From: Bog-756 sp963841885
GTDB taxonomy: Bacteria; Actinomycetota; Acidimicrobiia; Acidimicrobiales; RAAP-2
Reading direction: 5' to 3'
DNA length: 64,000 nt
NCBI GenBank assembly: GCA_963841885.1
Contig: CAWJEK010000021.1
Span: forward strand, 62,001 to 126,000
The position numbers were made by a program, and so were the translations under genes. Below, piece after piece: positions 41,888 through 51,309 of this stretch; the stretch's first letter is position 1; each line of letters opens with the position of its first letter. The notes under the pieces are model-generated. The model worked only from the letters and a program-made list of their open reading frames with translations, made no database searches and was not told where the DNA came from.

Positions 41888-44002
41888 TCAAGACCCGCCG
41901 ACGCTGGCGCCGGAGTTGTAGCAGAAGCCCTTGTTGCTGGTCAGGGTGTCGTTCGGGTAGAACGTGCCCGCACCGACCTCGTTGGCCGGGACGTTGTTGA
42001 GGTCCACCTGGTTGAACGGCGTCTGATTGACGTCGATCGGGAAGAACCCGTTGGCCCGGATGGTGTTCTCGATCTCCGTCCGGTAGTTCACACCGGTGTT
42101 CGGGTCGATCAAGGACGTGGTGTCACGGCACAGCCAGCCGGTCGACCCGACGAAGTTGAGGGTCGCAGCGTTCGCCGGGTTGGCGGCGGCGCTGTTGGCG
42201 TAGGCGTTGTACAGGTACCGGTTGTCCGGGAACTGCTGGCCCGACTGGAACGACCCGTCACCGTTGCCCTGGATGGTGTGCTCATCGGGGATGAGGCCAT
42301 TGATGGCACCGATGGTGAAGATGTCGTTCGACGGGGCGCCGGCGCAGCTGGCTTCCTGCACGCCGGTGTTCGACGAGGCCGTACCGAAGCCGTCGTTCGC
42401 CGTGGTGACGTTGGAGGTGCAGTTGGCCACGAACTTGCCGTACGAGAAGAAGTAGATCGCATTGGCGGTGTCGTTCGTCTGACCGTTCGCCGACGTCTCG
42501 GTGGCGATGGAGCCCCACTGGTTCTCGGTGAGGTTGCTGTGGTCGGTGGCCGCGTTCGGGTCCGTGCCGTTGGCGTCACCGGCCTCGAGCGCCGTGGTGG
42601 CACAGGCCGGCGGGTTGGCGGTGAAGCCGAGGTAGCCGGACCACGTGCCGTAGGTACCCGAGGCGGTCTGCGTCGTGTAGCAGTCGACGGGATCGGCCGA
42701 GGACTCGACGGTCACGCCGGCGTCCTTCTCCAGGCAGCGCCAGTCCATGGTCACCGTCACACCACCGATGACACAGCTGAGGTTACCGGCCCAGATGGCA
42801 CTGAGGTCGGCCTTGCTGATGTTGACGACATCGGCGTGGCCGGTGGCGGTGCCACCGACCTGGGCAGCTGCCGTCCACGTGACCGCGTCGGTCGCGTAGC
42901 CCACGTAGTTCAGTCCGGTGACCGCCTTGAACGAGGACGAGCGGCCGAAGCTGACGTTGAACGCCGTCAGGCCGTCGGGGCCCGCGGTCAGCGGGTCGTT
43001 CGTGGTGAGCTCCGTACGACCGTTACCCGAGCCGGTGGCGGGGGCGTTGGCGACGTAGTCGTTCAGCGGGTTGATGCTGCTGACCGGGAGGCCGGACTCA
43101 CCGTCGTTGGCGGTGGAGTTACCGGACTCGGGGACGTCCGAGTCCGCGTAGCCCGTGGCCGAGTTGTAGCACTGCAGGCCGACCTGGTTGGTCTTGGTGT
43201 TGGTGAGGTCGCAACCGGGCGCCTCGTCGAACACGTTGGCCAGTCCGAGCATCATCGTGTAGGTCGTAGCCGACCCGGAACCGATGATCAGCGACGCGGG
43301 CGGCAGGTAGCCGGTGGCCCCGGTGTTGGGACCGTAGGTGTAGACGTCACCGTCGGCACCCGTGGTGGACGTGCCGTTGGCGGTGGTGACCGACACGGCG
43401 ACCGCACCCGAAGCCGGAGCCAACGGAGCGGCCACGGTGATCGAGGTGGCGGTGTCGGTGATGGGCGTGCCGGCGGCGGCCGAGCCGAAGTCGATGGCCG
43501 TGGCCGAACCGAGGTTGACACCGGAGATCGTCACCGTGTTACCACCGGCGAAGGGACCCGACGCCGGGGAGACACCGGTCACGGCCGGCGCGCCGGCGGA
43601 GGCGGTGTAGGTGAAGGTTCCGGCGTTGGTGCTCTTCTTGATCTTTCCGGCCTTGACGTAGTTCACGGTGACGGTCACCGGACCCGGCGCCTCGGCCGGG
43701 GAGGTTGCCGTCATGGAGTCGCCGTTGGTGGCGACCGTGGGGGTCACCGGGACGTAGCCGAACAGCACCGTGGGACTGCCGTCCTTGGTGGAACCAAGAT
43801 TGGTACCCAGGATGGTCACCGCGGTGCCACCGTTGGCCGACCCCGTCGTCGGCGTCGCGGAGCCCGCGGTCACCGAGGGAGTGGGGGTGGCGGCACCCGC
43901 GGGGCTGGCCAGGGCGAGTGCCGGCCCGGCCACGAACGCCGCGCCGATGGCTGCAGCGGCCATGACCGTGCCTCCTCGACGGGATAACAAGGATCGCAAC
44001 AT
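41888..44002 (-). CDS. secreted IPT/TIG-domain protein with PstS-like substrate-binding fold
   Basis: 704 residues. Signal peptide RGGTVMAAAAIGAAFVAGPALALASPAGA. Two IPT/TIG Ig-like domains follow (about residues 40-130, GGTAVTILGTNLGS; and 135-220, GGNTVTISGVNLGSATAIDFG). The rest resembles a type II periplasmic binding domain: SLIIGSGSATTYTMMLGLAN recalls the phosphate loop of PstS relatives, and DVVNISKADLSAIWAGN the mid-domain. Many Cys suggest disulfides. No C-terminal anchor, so it is probably released or wall-bound. Start chosen at ATG 44002 with AGGAG 5 nt upstream. PHO-like repeats lie upstream. Likely captures phosphate or a phospho-compound outside the cell; ligand not proven. Confidence 0.7.
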   Translation of the reverse strand: MLRSLLSRRGGTVMAAAAIGAAFVAGPALALASPAGAATPTPSVTAGSATPTTGSANGGTAVTILGTNLGSTKDGSPTVLFGYVPVTPTVATNGDSMTATSPAEAPGPVTVTVNYVKAGKIKKSTNAGTFTYTASAGAPAVTGVSPASGPFAGGNTVTISGVNLGSATAIDFGSAAAGTPITDTATSITVAAPLAPASGAVAVSVTTANGTSTTGADGDVYTYGPNTGATGYLPPASLIIGSGSATTYTMMLGLANVFDEAPGCDLTNTKTNQVGLQCYNSATGYADSDVPESGNSTANDGESGLPVSSINPLNDYVANAPATGSGNGRTELTTNDPLTAGPDGLTAFNVSFGRSSSFKAVTGLNYVGYATDAVTWTAAAQVGGTATGHADVVNISKADLSAIWAGNLSCVIGGVTVTMDWRCLEKDAGVTVESSADPVDCYTTQTASGTYGTWSGYLGFTANPPACATTALEAGDANGTDPNAATDHSNLTENQWGSIATETSANGQTNDTANAIYFFSYGKFVANCTSNVTTANDGFGTASSNTGVQEASCAGAPSNDIFTIGAINGLIPDEHTIQGNGDGSFQSGQQFPDNRYLYNAYANSAAANPANAATLNFVGSTGWLCRDTTSLIDPNTGVNYRTEIENTIRANGFFPIDVNQTPFNQVDLNNVPANEVGAGTFYPNDTLTSNKGFCYNSGASVGGS

Positions 44003-44085
44003 GATTCTCCTATTCGTTGGATTTCGGGGCGAGGGCCTGGGACCTGATGCGTTCCGTCTGTTCCCCTCGGGGCGAACTGTAACGA

Positions 44086-44129
44086 TGGGAGGTAATCCGA
44101 AGGTCACGGGGGGATGAGTCGGAGATGAA
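44086..44129 (-). promoter_or_regulatory. PHO-box-like array of four 11-bp repeats
   Basis: On the minus strand four contiguous 11-mers read TTCATCTCCGA, CTCATCCCCCC, GTGACCTTCGG and ATTACCTCCCA, sharing a T-[CGT]-A-[CT]-C core. This is the 11-bp direct-repeat layout of actinobacterial PhoP boxes. A TACAGT -10-like hexamer lies just downstream. The rest of the 344-bp gap (44003-44346) shows no gene. Confidence 0.45.
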
Positions 44130-44346
44130 CACTTTGTGACGTTCTTAACTTCGTGAGGACGCCGTACGGCGAAGTCGTTCCGTCGACCGACTCACCGGGC
44201 GACAGGGGCGGCACGCACGGTGGTCGGAGGTCCTGACCGCCCACGATCCCGGCCCCGGAGCGGCCTCCGATATGCGGGCAGGCGGACCCGACCGTGGCGA
44301 CGGAATGCGGCCGACGGTCGGTCGGACAGCCGGGAGGGGCGACCGC

Positions 44347-45306
44347 TCAGAACGTGGCCGGCAGCGCCCGGGCCAGCGCCTCGCACGCGAACAGCCCGGT
44401 CACCAGCACGATGGGCAGGCCGAACAGATACGTGAGCCATGGGCGTCGCCACCGGGTGATGGTGCCCAACGCCACCAGCACCAGGGCCACGGTCACGATG
44501 ATCCACAGCAGCCCCAGCCACCCCGCCACACTGTCGCCGGTCAGGCCGAGGTCGGTGTGCGGAATCTTCGGCACTCCGGACCCGACCGCCACCGCCGTGC
44601 CGACCAACCGGGCCTGGACGACGGTCCGGCCCGACGGCAGCGTGCCGGGACCGGCCGTGATCAGGGTGAGGCGGTTCGTGGCCGTCGGACCCACGACGTC
44701 ACGCCGCCCCGCGGCGACGGTTTCCGTCCGGAACGTGACGTAGTGGAAGGTGCCGGCCCCGTCGACCACCGTGATCCGGACGCCGCTGTGGAGCGTGCCG
44801 ATCGATCCGAACGGCGCGCCGAACGTGGTGCGGCGACCGGCGATGACCGCGTTGCCCGGGCTGCCCGGCAGCGCCGTGCCCACCATGAGTCCGGGCCCCT
44901 TCATGAGGTCCGCCGCGCTGGTGCCGACCACGACCACCTGCTTCACCGCGATCGTCGGGATCTCGATGACTGCGACCGCCCGACCTTCGGGCGGCAGGTG
45001 TCCTCCGACCAGCTTGTACACGGTCTTGGGATGACCTTCCAGGGTCTGGGTCAGCTGCTGCTGGTTCCGGCTGGCGGTCACCGGGGTGAAGACGAACAGG
45101 TAGACGAAGAACCCGAGCAGTATCAGACCTACGGTCACCAGAGCGGCTCCGACCATGGCGACCGGTGAGAGCCCGTCCTCGGCGGCCGCCCGGAGCGCGG
45201 TGGCCGGGGTGACGGCCTCGCCCGTGGTGGCCAGCACCGGTTCGGATGGAGCGTCCTCCGGCGGGCCTCCGGAGCCGTGCTCCTCCTCGACCTGGAGCTG
45301 GGTCAT
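44347..45306 (-). CDS. class E sortase homologue lacking catalytic His and Cys (pseudo-sortase)
   Basis: 319 residues: cytoplasmic tail, membrane helix (MVGAALVTVGLILLGFFVYL), sortase beta-barrel, then two C-terminal helices. Sortase E active-site segments are recognisable but changed: AGHRTTxGAPF is AGRRTTFGAPF (His replaced by Arg158), and LTxxTC is LTLITAGP (Cys replaced by Ala218). The Arg of the triad appears kept (Arg227 in GRTVVQARL). The frame is intact and the barrel well conserved, so this looks like a maintained non-enzymatic paralogue rather than decay. Its ATG overlaps the preceding gene's stop (ATGA), coupling it to the IPT surface protein. Confidence 0.8.
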   Translation of the reverse strand: MTQLQVEEEHGSGGPPEDAPSEPVLATTGEAVTPATALRAAAEDGLSPVAMVGAALVTVGLILLGFFVYLFVFTPVTASRNQQQLTQTLEGHPKTVYKLVGGHLPPEGRAVAVIEIPTIAVKQVVVVGTSAADLMKGPGLMVGTALPGSPGNAVIAGRRTTFGAPFGSIGTLHSGVRITVVDGAGTFHYVTFRTETVAAGRRDVVGPTATNRLTLITAGPGTLPSGRTVVQARLVGTAVAVGSGVPKIPHTDLGLTGDSVAGWLGLLWIIVTVALVLVALGTITRWRRPWLTYLFGLPIVLVTGLFACEALARALPATF

Positions 45307-48300
45307 GCCGGACCTGCGCTTCGGCGGCGTCGCACGTTGGCCATGACCAGCAGGGACCCTCCGACCAGGCACAGCAGCGCCAGTCCGAGCATGATCGGCA
45401 GCAGGTACTTACTGAGGAGCCCCACGCTCACCGTGGCCAGGTCGGCCGGCACGACCGGGGCCGGCAGCGGCTTGGTGGATGGCGTCACCGTCCGGGTGAC
45501 CGTTCCGCCGGTTCCGGATTCCACCGTCGTCGGAGCGGTGCTGAAGTTCTCGGAGCCGTTCGTGGTGTAAGGGAGATCGGGTCCGGTCCCCGAGTTCGTG
45601 CCCGACGGGGTCGGCGTCGCGGCCGGCGCCGTGGCCGGCGTCGTCGAGGTGGTCGGCGGGCTGATCTCCGAGTTGATCTCGGACAGCGCGGCGGTGGCCA
45701 TGGTCGCCGGCAGCGGGTAGTAGCCGTTCGGCAACGAGCCGCTCTTGGAGTACGTCACCAGGTTGGTGAGCAGGTCCTTGATGGCGGTCGCTTTGTCGGC
45801 CGGCAGCTGCCCGGTCGGTACCACGGCATAGGTGATGTCCGGCACCGGGTAGGCGGACGGGTTCGTCGACTCGTCGTTGATCGCATAGGTGCCGACGGGG
45901 CACCCGGTCACTCCGGATGCGCAGGGCGTGGCGGTGGCCAGGGTCGCCTCGACGCTCGCCGTGGTCGGCGCGACGGAATGCTCCGCTGGCGTTCTGGAGG
46001 CTGGCCGTGTCGAGGCCGTAGAACGCCGCCTCGGAGGAGTCCATGACGGCGAAACCGGCCAGCGGGTCGCCGGGGTTAGGGGGGGCCGGCAGGTCGCCGC
46101 CCCCGTAGGCCCAACCGCGGCAGGGCCTTGGCCTGGAGGGCCGGGGACTGGGCGGCGGAGAACTCGGCGGACGTTCCGGAGATGGACGGGATGTCCGACG
46201 TGCCGGAGCAGCTCGGGAACACCCAGGCCGCCTTGGTGTCCCCGGCGGGCGGCCACACCGAGCTCCCGTCCGGCGGCACCGTCAGTGTCGACGAAGCGAC
46301 CGCCCCGTCGGTCAGCTTCAACGGGGTGGCCACCGGATCGCCCTGGGAGTCGGAGGTGAAGACCGTGGCCGTCGATGCCGGATTCGGCGCATGGCACAGC
46401 CAGTCGGTGATGCGGTAGCTCGACCCGTCCGGCACGTCGGGCATGAACGACCCGAACACCTGGGGAGACACGCCACCGTTGGTGAGGTCCGCGGAGGAGA
46501 GCGGGTTGAACAGGTCGAAGGCGTCCAGATTGGCCAGGTAGGCGTCGTGGAGATACCCGCTGGCCGGGCAGGAGTAGAGCCTGGCACAGGTGTAGCCGGC
46601 GGCCTGCACCTTGGCGGACAGGTTGTCCGAGAGGGCGAACACGGGACTGCCGTTGTTGAAGGTGAGGGAGCCACCCGGCGTCTGGTAGGCGGAGGAGATG
46701 AGGCCGGCCACCATGTTCGGCGTCAGGTTGTAGGTCGCCGTCGGGACCGACAGGGCATCCACGCTGGTTCCCGCCAGGAACGCCACCGACGAGGCCGACA
46801 CCGCCACCGGGATCAAGGAGTAGCCCCGGCTCTTGAGTCTTGCCGCTTCGGCGGGATCCTGGGGGTTGTCGAGGAAGGCCACGTCGGGCGGTGAGCAACC
46901 CTGGCTGCTCGACGAGCTGCAGGCGAAGTCGGACGCCACCGTCCGGGTGTCGTTCGTCGTGTTGAGTGCCACCACCCCGTGGGCACCCCCGCACGTCGCC
47001 TCCACCGCCGCCGGGAGGAACTGCTGCAGGCTGGTCGAGCTCTCGGTCTGGAGTTCGGGATCGGTGGACGGGCAGCCCGTGGTCTGGGCCTGGAACGTGA
47101 GGGGGATCACCACACTGTTGGAGGGGTCGACCGCCGGACCGAACCCGACGTCGGGTCCCTGGCCGGTCTCGTCGGTGACCACGATCGAGCACGGATCCGC
47201 AGCGTTGTCGCAGTAGAACCCGGGTGTGTTGAGTCCGTTGCTGAGGTTCTCGATGTCCTCGGCCGGGAGAAGCCCGTTGCCTTCGCCGGACGGGTCGGAG
47301 AAGAGCGGGTAGTTGACGGAGGTCAGATTGCTCGTCGCCGTGTCGTTGGACACCGGGACGGTGGTCGGGAAGTAGGACTGGCCCTCCCACGACCCGCCCA
47401 GGCACGACGGGTCGGTGGCGGACGTGATGGCCGAACACAGGGCCACCCGGAAGCTGTCCGTTCCCGGGAAGTTGGTCGTCTTGATCGTGATGAACTCCCC
47501 GCTCTGCAGATCGGTGACCGGGTTCACGTCGACCGTCGGGCAGGTACCCGTCGCACAGGGGAGCGTGGCGACCAGCCCGTTGGCCCCGTCGCTGGTCGTC
47601 GCCGAGGACGGGAGCGTCGGTACCACGTTGGTCCCATAGCTGAACGCGTCCGCGCTGCTCGTCGCCGACGTGCCACCCGGTGATACGACCGTGATGGCAA
47701 CCGTGCCGACCGCCTTGGCCGCCGGCGAGTAGGCGTCGATGGTCGTGGGCGAGATGACGGCGAACGAGCTGGCCTTCTGGGTACCGAAGTCGACGGCGGT
47801 GGCCGTGGAGAGGTTGGACCCGGTGATGGTCACACCGGTGTCGCCGGCCAGCAGACCGTTGTCCGGGATGATCGAGGTCACCACCGGCGCCGCCTCGTAC
47901 GTGTACTGGTCCGCGGCCACGGTCGGGGAGGTCCCCCCCACGGTGGTCACGGTCACGTCCACGGTGGCCGGGGCGGTGACCGCCGGGGCGGTGGCGGTGA
48001 CCGACGTGGCGGTGTCGGCCGTGACGGTGGCGGGGACCGTGCCGAAGAGGACCGACGTCGCTCCGGCCAGGCCGGTCCCGGTGATCTTCACCGTGTTGCC
48101 GCCGGCCAGCGGACCGGCGGCGGGAGCGGTGGCGCCGGTGACGGAGGAGGTGACGTCGACGACATGGGGTGGCGCGACGAAGGTGAAGGTTCCGGCCTGG
48201 TCCGTCACGACCTTCTTCTTGCCCTTCGAGAAGGTGACGGTGACGGCTACGGATCCCGCCGCCTCCGGCGGTGTGCTCACCACGATGGCGGTGGCCGACG

Positions 48301-48598
48301 AGGCCGTGATCGTCCCCGGTGCGCTACCGAAGGCGACGGCGATGGACCAGCCCGAGGGGGCCAGCGACGTGCCGGCCACCGTCACCGCCGTGCCACCCAG
48401 GGTCGAGCCCACATCGGGGGTCAGCGAGGTTACGACCGGAAGCTTCTTGAGCTGCGGGGCGGTGGCCGCGTCGGCCGTGACCGCCGGCGCGACCAGCCCC
48501 GCCAGCGCGATGGCGGCGGCCGCCGAGACGGCGGCGCGCAGCAGCCGTCTCTCCGGCCTCCGACCCGCGCTCTTCCTCGTAGCCGTGCCCCTCGTCAC
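45303..48598 (-). CDS. membrane-anchored PstS-like protein with three IPT/TIG domains (two frameshifts)
   Basis: About 1100 residues. Signal sequence RAAVSAAAAIALAGLVAPAV, then three IPT/TIG Ig-like domains (cores GGTAVTVAGTSLAPSG, GGNTVKITGTGLAGATSVLFG, GDTGVTITGSNLSTATAVDFG). A type II binding-protein-like domain follows, with the PstS-type late motifs AYPVPDITYAVVPTGQLP and GYYPLPATMATAALSEI. It ends in a Thr/Pro-rich stalk, a membrane helix (LLPIMLGLALLCLVGGSLLVM) and RRRRSAGPA. Frames break near 46115 and 45985. I prefer GTG 48598 (AAAGGA 8 nt upstream) to GTG 48628. It follows pstS on the same strand and is coupled to the pseudo-sortase. Confidence 0.7.
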
Positions 48599-48674
48599 CG
48601 GTCCCGTCCTTTCGTCTGCACGCGGCACATCGTCACTTCCGGCCCGCCCGGGGCCACCATCGGCTCACCGGAGG

Positions 48675-50453
48675 TCACCCCGCACCGTCCGTCGATCCGG
48701 TCCCGTCACTCGACCCGGCACCGTCCGGTCCGGTCGACGCCGGCGTGGCACGGCGGCGGAGGTACATGGCGAACAACGGCGGCCCGAAGATGAGCGCCAG
48801 GATCAGCAGCGACCACCCGATGTAGGCCGCCTGCTTCGTTCCGATTCCGCCGAGGGCCGCCACCACGTCGTCGGCCCGCAGGTACTTGCTCGGACCGGAC
48901 CCGGAGTCGAGCGAACGGACGATCTGGCCGTTGACGATCGTGTAGCCCTTGGCGGCCAACTGGGCGGACAGCTCCGACTGCGAAGACCCCGAAGTGGAGC
49001 CGGTCGACGAGCCACCGGAGGACGATCCGGCGGACGAGCCAGCGGAGGTGGATCCTCCCGGACCGGCGCTGTGGGTGGCCAACGCTCCCAGGGTCGTCGT
49101 GGTGATCCCCCCGCCGGGCTGTCCCGGCACCTGAGGTTCGCCGGGCAGGGGGATCTCACCGTCGACATACGGGTTCTTGCACGTCGCCGCCGAGACGGGG
49201 GGCGGTTGGACACCGCCGTTGAGCCGTCCGATGGCGTCGAAGTCCTCCTGGACCAGATTCGGGGGCAGCGGCGAATAGCCGAGCGACGCCATCTTCTCCT
49301 GACCCGCACAGGCCAGGAAGCCGACGAACTGCCCGAGCGCCTGTCCCTTCTGCGGATCGAGCGGCGACGTGGGACTGGTGGCCGGCACCCCGGGGGCCGT
49401 GAACGAGGCGCAGTTGGAGTGGCTGGCCGCGGCCAGCTGTGGCGAGCACGGTGTCACGAAATAGCTGTAGGCCGACAGCGGGTACGCCGTGGGCAACGGA
49501 TTCGTGTAGACGTTGGTGAGGTCCTGGGTCAGGTCGGGATGGAGCACGGCCGCCTCGAGGGCCACGGCGACGTTCTCCGAGGTGGGTTGGACGTAGGCCC
49601 CGCTGGCGTTCAGCAGGTTCGCCACCGGGAAGTTGTGCTCCTTGGCGAATGCCGTCTCCACGTAGGTGATGGCTCCGAGGCTGGAGACGGCGGAGACGTA
49701 GTTGGCCGCGTTGTCCGAACCCGACTCACCGACCAGCGTGCCCGCCCCCCATCCGGGATAGATCGCCGGATTCGGGTGCGTGCCCGGGCCGGGAGTGGGC
49801 CACGTGGCCGAGGGCTGGCCGGCGGAGGGCGACTGGAACGCGGCCTGGGCGGCGCCGAAGTCGGCGGCGTCCCGGTGCAGGAGGTAGTCGGACAGCAGGT
49901 AGTTCTCCCCGGACGCATCGGAGCGGTACACGGGAAGCACGGTCTGGTGGGGGAGGTCGCCGTTCAGCTGCGGGTTGGCGGCCGCGATCCGCGGGTCGTT
50001 CCAGTACTTGATCTCCCCGAGGAAGATCTCACCCACCAGTGCGGCATTGAGCTGGAGGTTGGTGATCTGCTGGCCGTCGTTGCCGTCCAGGTTGTACATG
50101 AACGAGAGCCCACCCGCCACGTCCGGCAGGTACTGGTACGGCTGGGAGGGGTAGTACGTGGACTGCTGGGCGCTGTAGGGGATGTCGGACGCCGCGAAGT
50201 CGACCTGGTTCTGGCCGAAATTGTTGAGCCCGATGACCGACGACGACACCTGCCAGTTGACGTTGAGCCCGTAGAGCGTGCTCGACTGCCCCACCCACTG
50301 CTGGATCGCCACCGAGGCGAAGCTCGAGCCCGTCGACTGGAGCGACGGACTCGCCCCGGCGACAGGGGCCATGGCGAACTGGGCCACGACGGCCACCAGG
50401 GCGAGGGCGACCCCGGCGCTCGCGGACCTGGCCCGCCGACGGATCTTCTTCAT
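48675..50453 (-). CDS. pstS: phosphate ABC transporter substrate-binding protein PstS, C-terminally anchored
   Basis: 592 residues, far longer than usual PstS (~350-400). Signal peptide without a lipobox Cys (ALALVAVVAQFAMAPVAGA). The binding domain shows STGSSFASVAIQQWVG, DFAASDIPYS, GEIKYWNDPRI, LPVYRSDASGENYLLSDYL and GYSPLPPNL, all PstS hallmarks. Then comes a Gly/Ser-rich linker (residues ~450-520) and a C-terminal helix (YIGWSLLILALIFGPPLFAMYL) followed by basic residues. It is thus tethered by a C-terminal helix instead of a lipid. ATG 50453 sits 13 nt after the pstB stop. Confidence 0.88.
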   Translation of the reverse strand: MKKIRRRARSASAGVALALVAVVAQFAMAPVAGASPSLQSTGSSFASVAIQQWVGQSSTLYGLNVNWQVSSSVIGLNNFGQNQVDFAASDIPYSAQQSTYYPSQPYQYLPDVAGGLSFMYNLDGNDGQQITNLQLNAALVGEIFLGEIKYWNDPRIAAANPQLNGDLPHQTVLPVYRSDASGENYLLSDYLLHRDAADFGAAQAAFQSPSAGQPSATWPTPGPGTHPNPAIYPGWGAGTLVGESGSDNAANYVSAVSSLGAITYVETAFAKEHNFPVANLLNASGAYVQPTSENVAVALEAAVLHPDLTQDLTNVYTNPLPTAYPLSAYSYFVTPCSPQLAAASHSNCASFTAPGVPATSPTSPLDPQKGQALGQFVGFLACAGQEKMASLGYSPLPPNLVQEDFDAIGRLNGGVQPPPVSAATCKNPYVDGEIPLPGEPQVPGQPGGGITTTTLGALATHSAGPGGSTSAGSSAGSSSGGSSTGSTSGSSQSELSAQLAAKGYTIVNGQIVRSLDSGSGPSKYLRADDVVAALGGIGTKQAAYIGWSLLILALIFGPPLFAMYLRRRATPASTGPDGAGSSDGTGSTDGAG

Positions 50454-50466
50454 GGCGTCCACCGGT

Positions 50467-51309
50467 TCAACCGAACTGTCCGTTGACGTAGTCGTACGTC
50501 CGCTGATCGGAGGGCGACTGGAAGATCACCGACGTGGGCCCGGACTCCACGATGCGGCCGGGGGTGTTCTCCTCGGCCAGGAAGAAGGCGCAATTGTCGG
50601 ACACGCGCAGCGCCTGCTGCATGTTGTGCGTGACGATCACGACGGTGACCTCCTGGGCGATGTCCTTGATGGTGTGCTCGATACGGAGCGTCGACGTGGG
50701 GTCGAGCGCCGAGCACGGTTCGTCCATGAGCAGGACCCGGGGCTTGACCGCCAGGGCCCGGGCGATGCAGAGGCGCTGCTGCTGGCCGCCGGACAGGGCG
50801 CTGCCGAGCTCGCCCAGGCGGTCCTTGACCTCGTTCCACAGGCCGGCCTTGGTCAGCGACTCCTCGATCAGGACGTCACGGTTCGCCGGCTTGATCCGCG
50901 AGAACTTGAGCCCGGCGAGCACGTTCTCGGAGATCGTCATGGCCGGGAACGGGTTCGGCTTCTGGAACACCATCCCGATGTGGGCCCGCGTCTCCATCGC
51001 CCGTTGGCCACGGCCGTAGATGTCCACCCCGTCGAGCTCCACCGTGCCGGCCAGCTGGGCCCCGGGCACGACCTCGTGCATCCGGTTGAGGATGCGCAGG
51101 AAGGTGGACTTGCCACAGCCGGACGGACCGATGAGCGACGTCACCTTCGACCGCTCCATGTCGAGGGACACGTTCTCCAGCACGAGGCGGCCGCTGAACC
51201 AGGCGCACACGCCGTTGGCCTCGAGGTGTCCCGCCTGACCCATCACGATCTTGCCGGTCGGCTCGCCCGCCGGGGCGGTCGTGGGCGTCGTCACGATATC
51301 CGTGGTCAT
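50467..51309 (-). CDS. pstB: phosphate ABC transporter ATP-binding protein
   Basis: 280 residues: Walker A LIGPSGCGKSTFLRILNRM, Q-loop MVFQKPNPFPAMTI, signature ELGSALSGGQQQRLCIARAL, Walker B VLLMDEPCSALDPTS and switch VTHNMQQA, all PstB-specific. The first 30 residues are a Thr/Pro-rich extension. Start overlaps the pstA stop by one base (TGATG). Confidence 0.98.
   Translation of the reverse strand: MTTDIVTTPTTAPAGEPTGKIVMGQAGHLEANGVCAWFSGRLVLENVSLDMERSKVTSLIGPSGCGKSTFLRILNRMHEVVPGAQLAGTVELDGVDIYGRGQRAMETRAHIGMVFQKPNPFPAMTISENVLAGLKFSRIKPANRDVLIEESLTKAGLWNEVKDRLGELGSALSGGQQQRLCIARALAVKPRVLLMDEPCSALDPTSTLRIEHTIKDIAQEVTVVIVTHNMQQALRVSDNCAFFLAEENTPGRIVESGPTSVIFQSPSDQRTYDYVNGQFG

Noticed and set aside
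45570..45600. LPYTT in the IPT protein as a sortase sorting signal
   Set aside because: It lies about 90 residues from the C-terminus, is not followed directly by the membrane helix, and the linked sortase lacks its catalytic residues.
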